A stretch of 64,000 bases of DNA from Cognatitamlana onchidii (lineage in GTDB: Bacteria > Bacteroidota > Bacteroidia > Flavobacteriales > Flavobacteriaceae). The notes under the pieces were generated by a model. It saw nothing but the letters and a program-made list of their open reading frames with translations. It had not been told where the DNA came from and ran no database searches. The position numbers and the translations under genes are program-made. Within the stretch, counting starts at the first letter, position 1. The number at the start of each line of letters is the position of its first letter. The DNA lies in assembly GCF_004804355.1 (NCBI RefSeq), contig NZ_SRWZ01000005.1, positions 217,220-281,219 on the forward strand. The letters run 5' to 3'. This document shows, one piece after another, positions 63,922 through 64,000 of this stretch.

Positions 63922-64000
63922 GGCAGCGACCTACTCTTCCACAAGTGTAGTACCATCGGCGCTAATGGGCTTAACTTCTCTGTTCGGAATGGTAAGAGGT
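63922..64000 (-). rRNA. rrf: 5S rRNA (3' part, runs off the window)
   Basis: Minus-strand sequence reads the conserved 5S segments CCATTCCGAACAGAGAAGTT, AAGCCCATTAGCGCCGATGG, TACT and GGGTCG-like 3' end (GTAGGTCGCTGCC). About 79 of roughly 110 bases are present; the 5' end lies beyond position 64000. The 23S and 16S genes are expected further right on the same strand. Confidence 0.93.

Noticed and set aside
1..64000. CRISPR arrays or insertion sequences
   Set aside because: No regularly spaced repeats, cas genes, transposase frames or terminal inverted repeats were seen.

Overview
The window reads as chromosomal DNA of a marine member of the Flavobacteriaceae (Bacteroidota). Supporting signs are low G+C, a SusC/SusD pair, type IX secretion (T9SS) C-terminal domains, Bacteroidetes-type TAnnTTTG promoter boxes, an OxyR with the two canonical cysteines, and many secreted sulfatases and GH16 enzymes.

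Layout. (1) About 1-6.6 kb is chromosomal backbone: oxyR, a small conserved gene, a TIGR00266/AIM24 protein, a DUF4442 protein, then a plus-strand cassette DUF4870 - PadR - PspC - head-GIN that looks like an envelope-stress module. (2) About 6.7-51.8 kb is a large polysaccharide utilization locus, almost all on the minus strand. It holds galE-galT-galK, a GH42-like lipoprotein, four intact GH16 enzymes (one clearly kappa-carrageenase-like), a GH127 enzyme, four S1 formylglycine sulfatases, a PhoD-like phosphatase, a CRTAC1 protein, two MFS transporters, SusC/SusD, an AraC regulator, two enolase-superfamily enzymes, an aldehyde dehydrogenase, a KDG-type kinase, a KDPG-type aldolase and an HpcH/HpaI aldolase. 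Only two genes, both secreted T9SS clients (including the kappa-carrageenase), face the other way. (3) About 51.8-52.9 kb holds a decayed second copy of the AraC regulator and tRNA-Pro(GGG). (4) About 53-64 kb is backbone: trxB, ppiD-like, a CNNM/CorC protein, lptC, a TPR protein, an outer-membrane protein, coaX, tRNA-Phe(GAA), an unusual SBP_bac_3/AlbA_2 fusion, and the 3' part of a 5S rRNA gene whose rRNA operon lies beyond the right edge.

How the locus would work (inference from families). Secreted GH16 enzymes cut carrageenan outside the cell, SusC/SusD import the oligosaccharides, periplasmic or surface sulfatases desulfate them, and GH127 with a GH42-like galactosidase would release 3,6-anhydro-D-galactose and D-galactose. 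Galactose enters the Leloir pathway (galK/galT/galE). Anhydrogalactose would be oxidised by the aldehyde dehydrogenase, ring-opened by the cycloisomerase-like enzyme, phosphorylated and cleaved to pyruvate and glyceraldehyde-3-phosphate. A DgoD-like dehydratase with a DgoT-like transporter feeds the same 2-keto-3-deoxygalactonate pool, and an HpcH/HpaI aldolase could drain it without phosphorylation.

The locus carries many scars: a sulfatase joined to a T9SS tail next to galE, a GH16 front end joined to an unrelated tail, a gntP permease with frameshifts and truncation abutting a T9SS type B tail, a frameshifted small membrane gene, and the dead AraC copy beside the tRNA. No insertion sequence, integrase or CRISPR array was seen.
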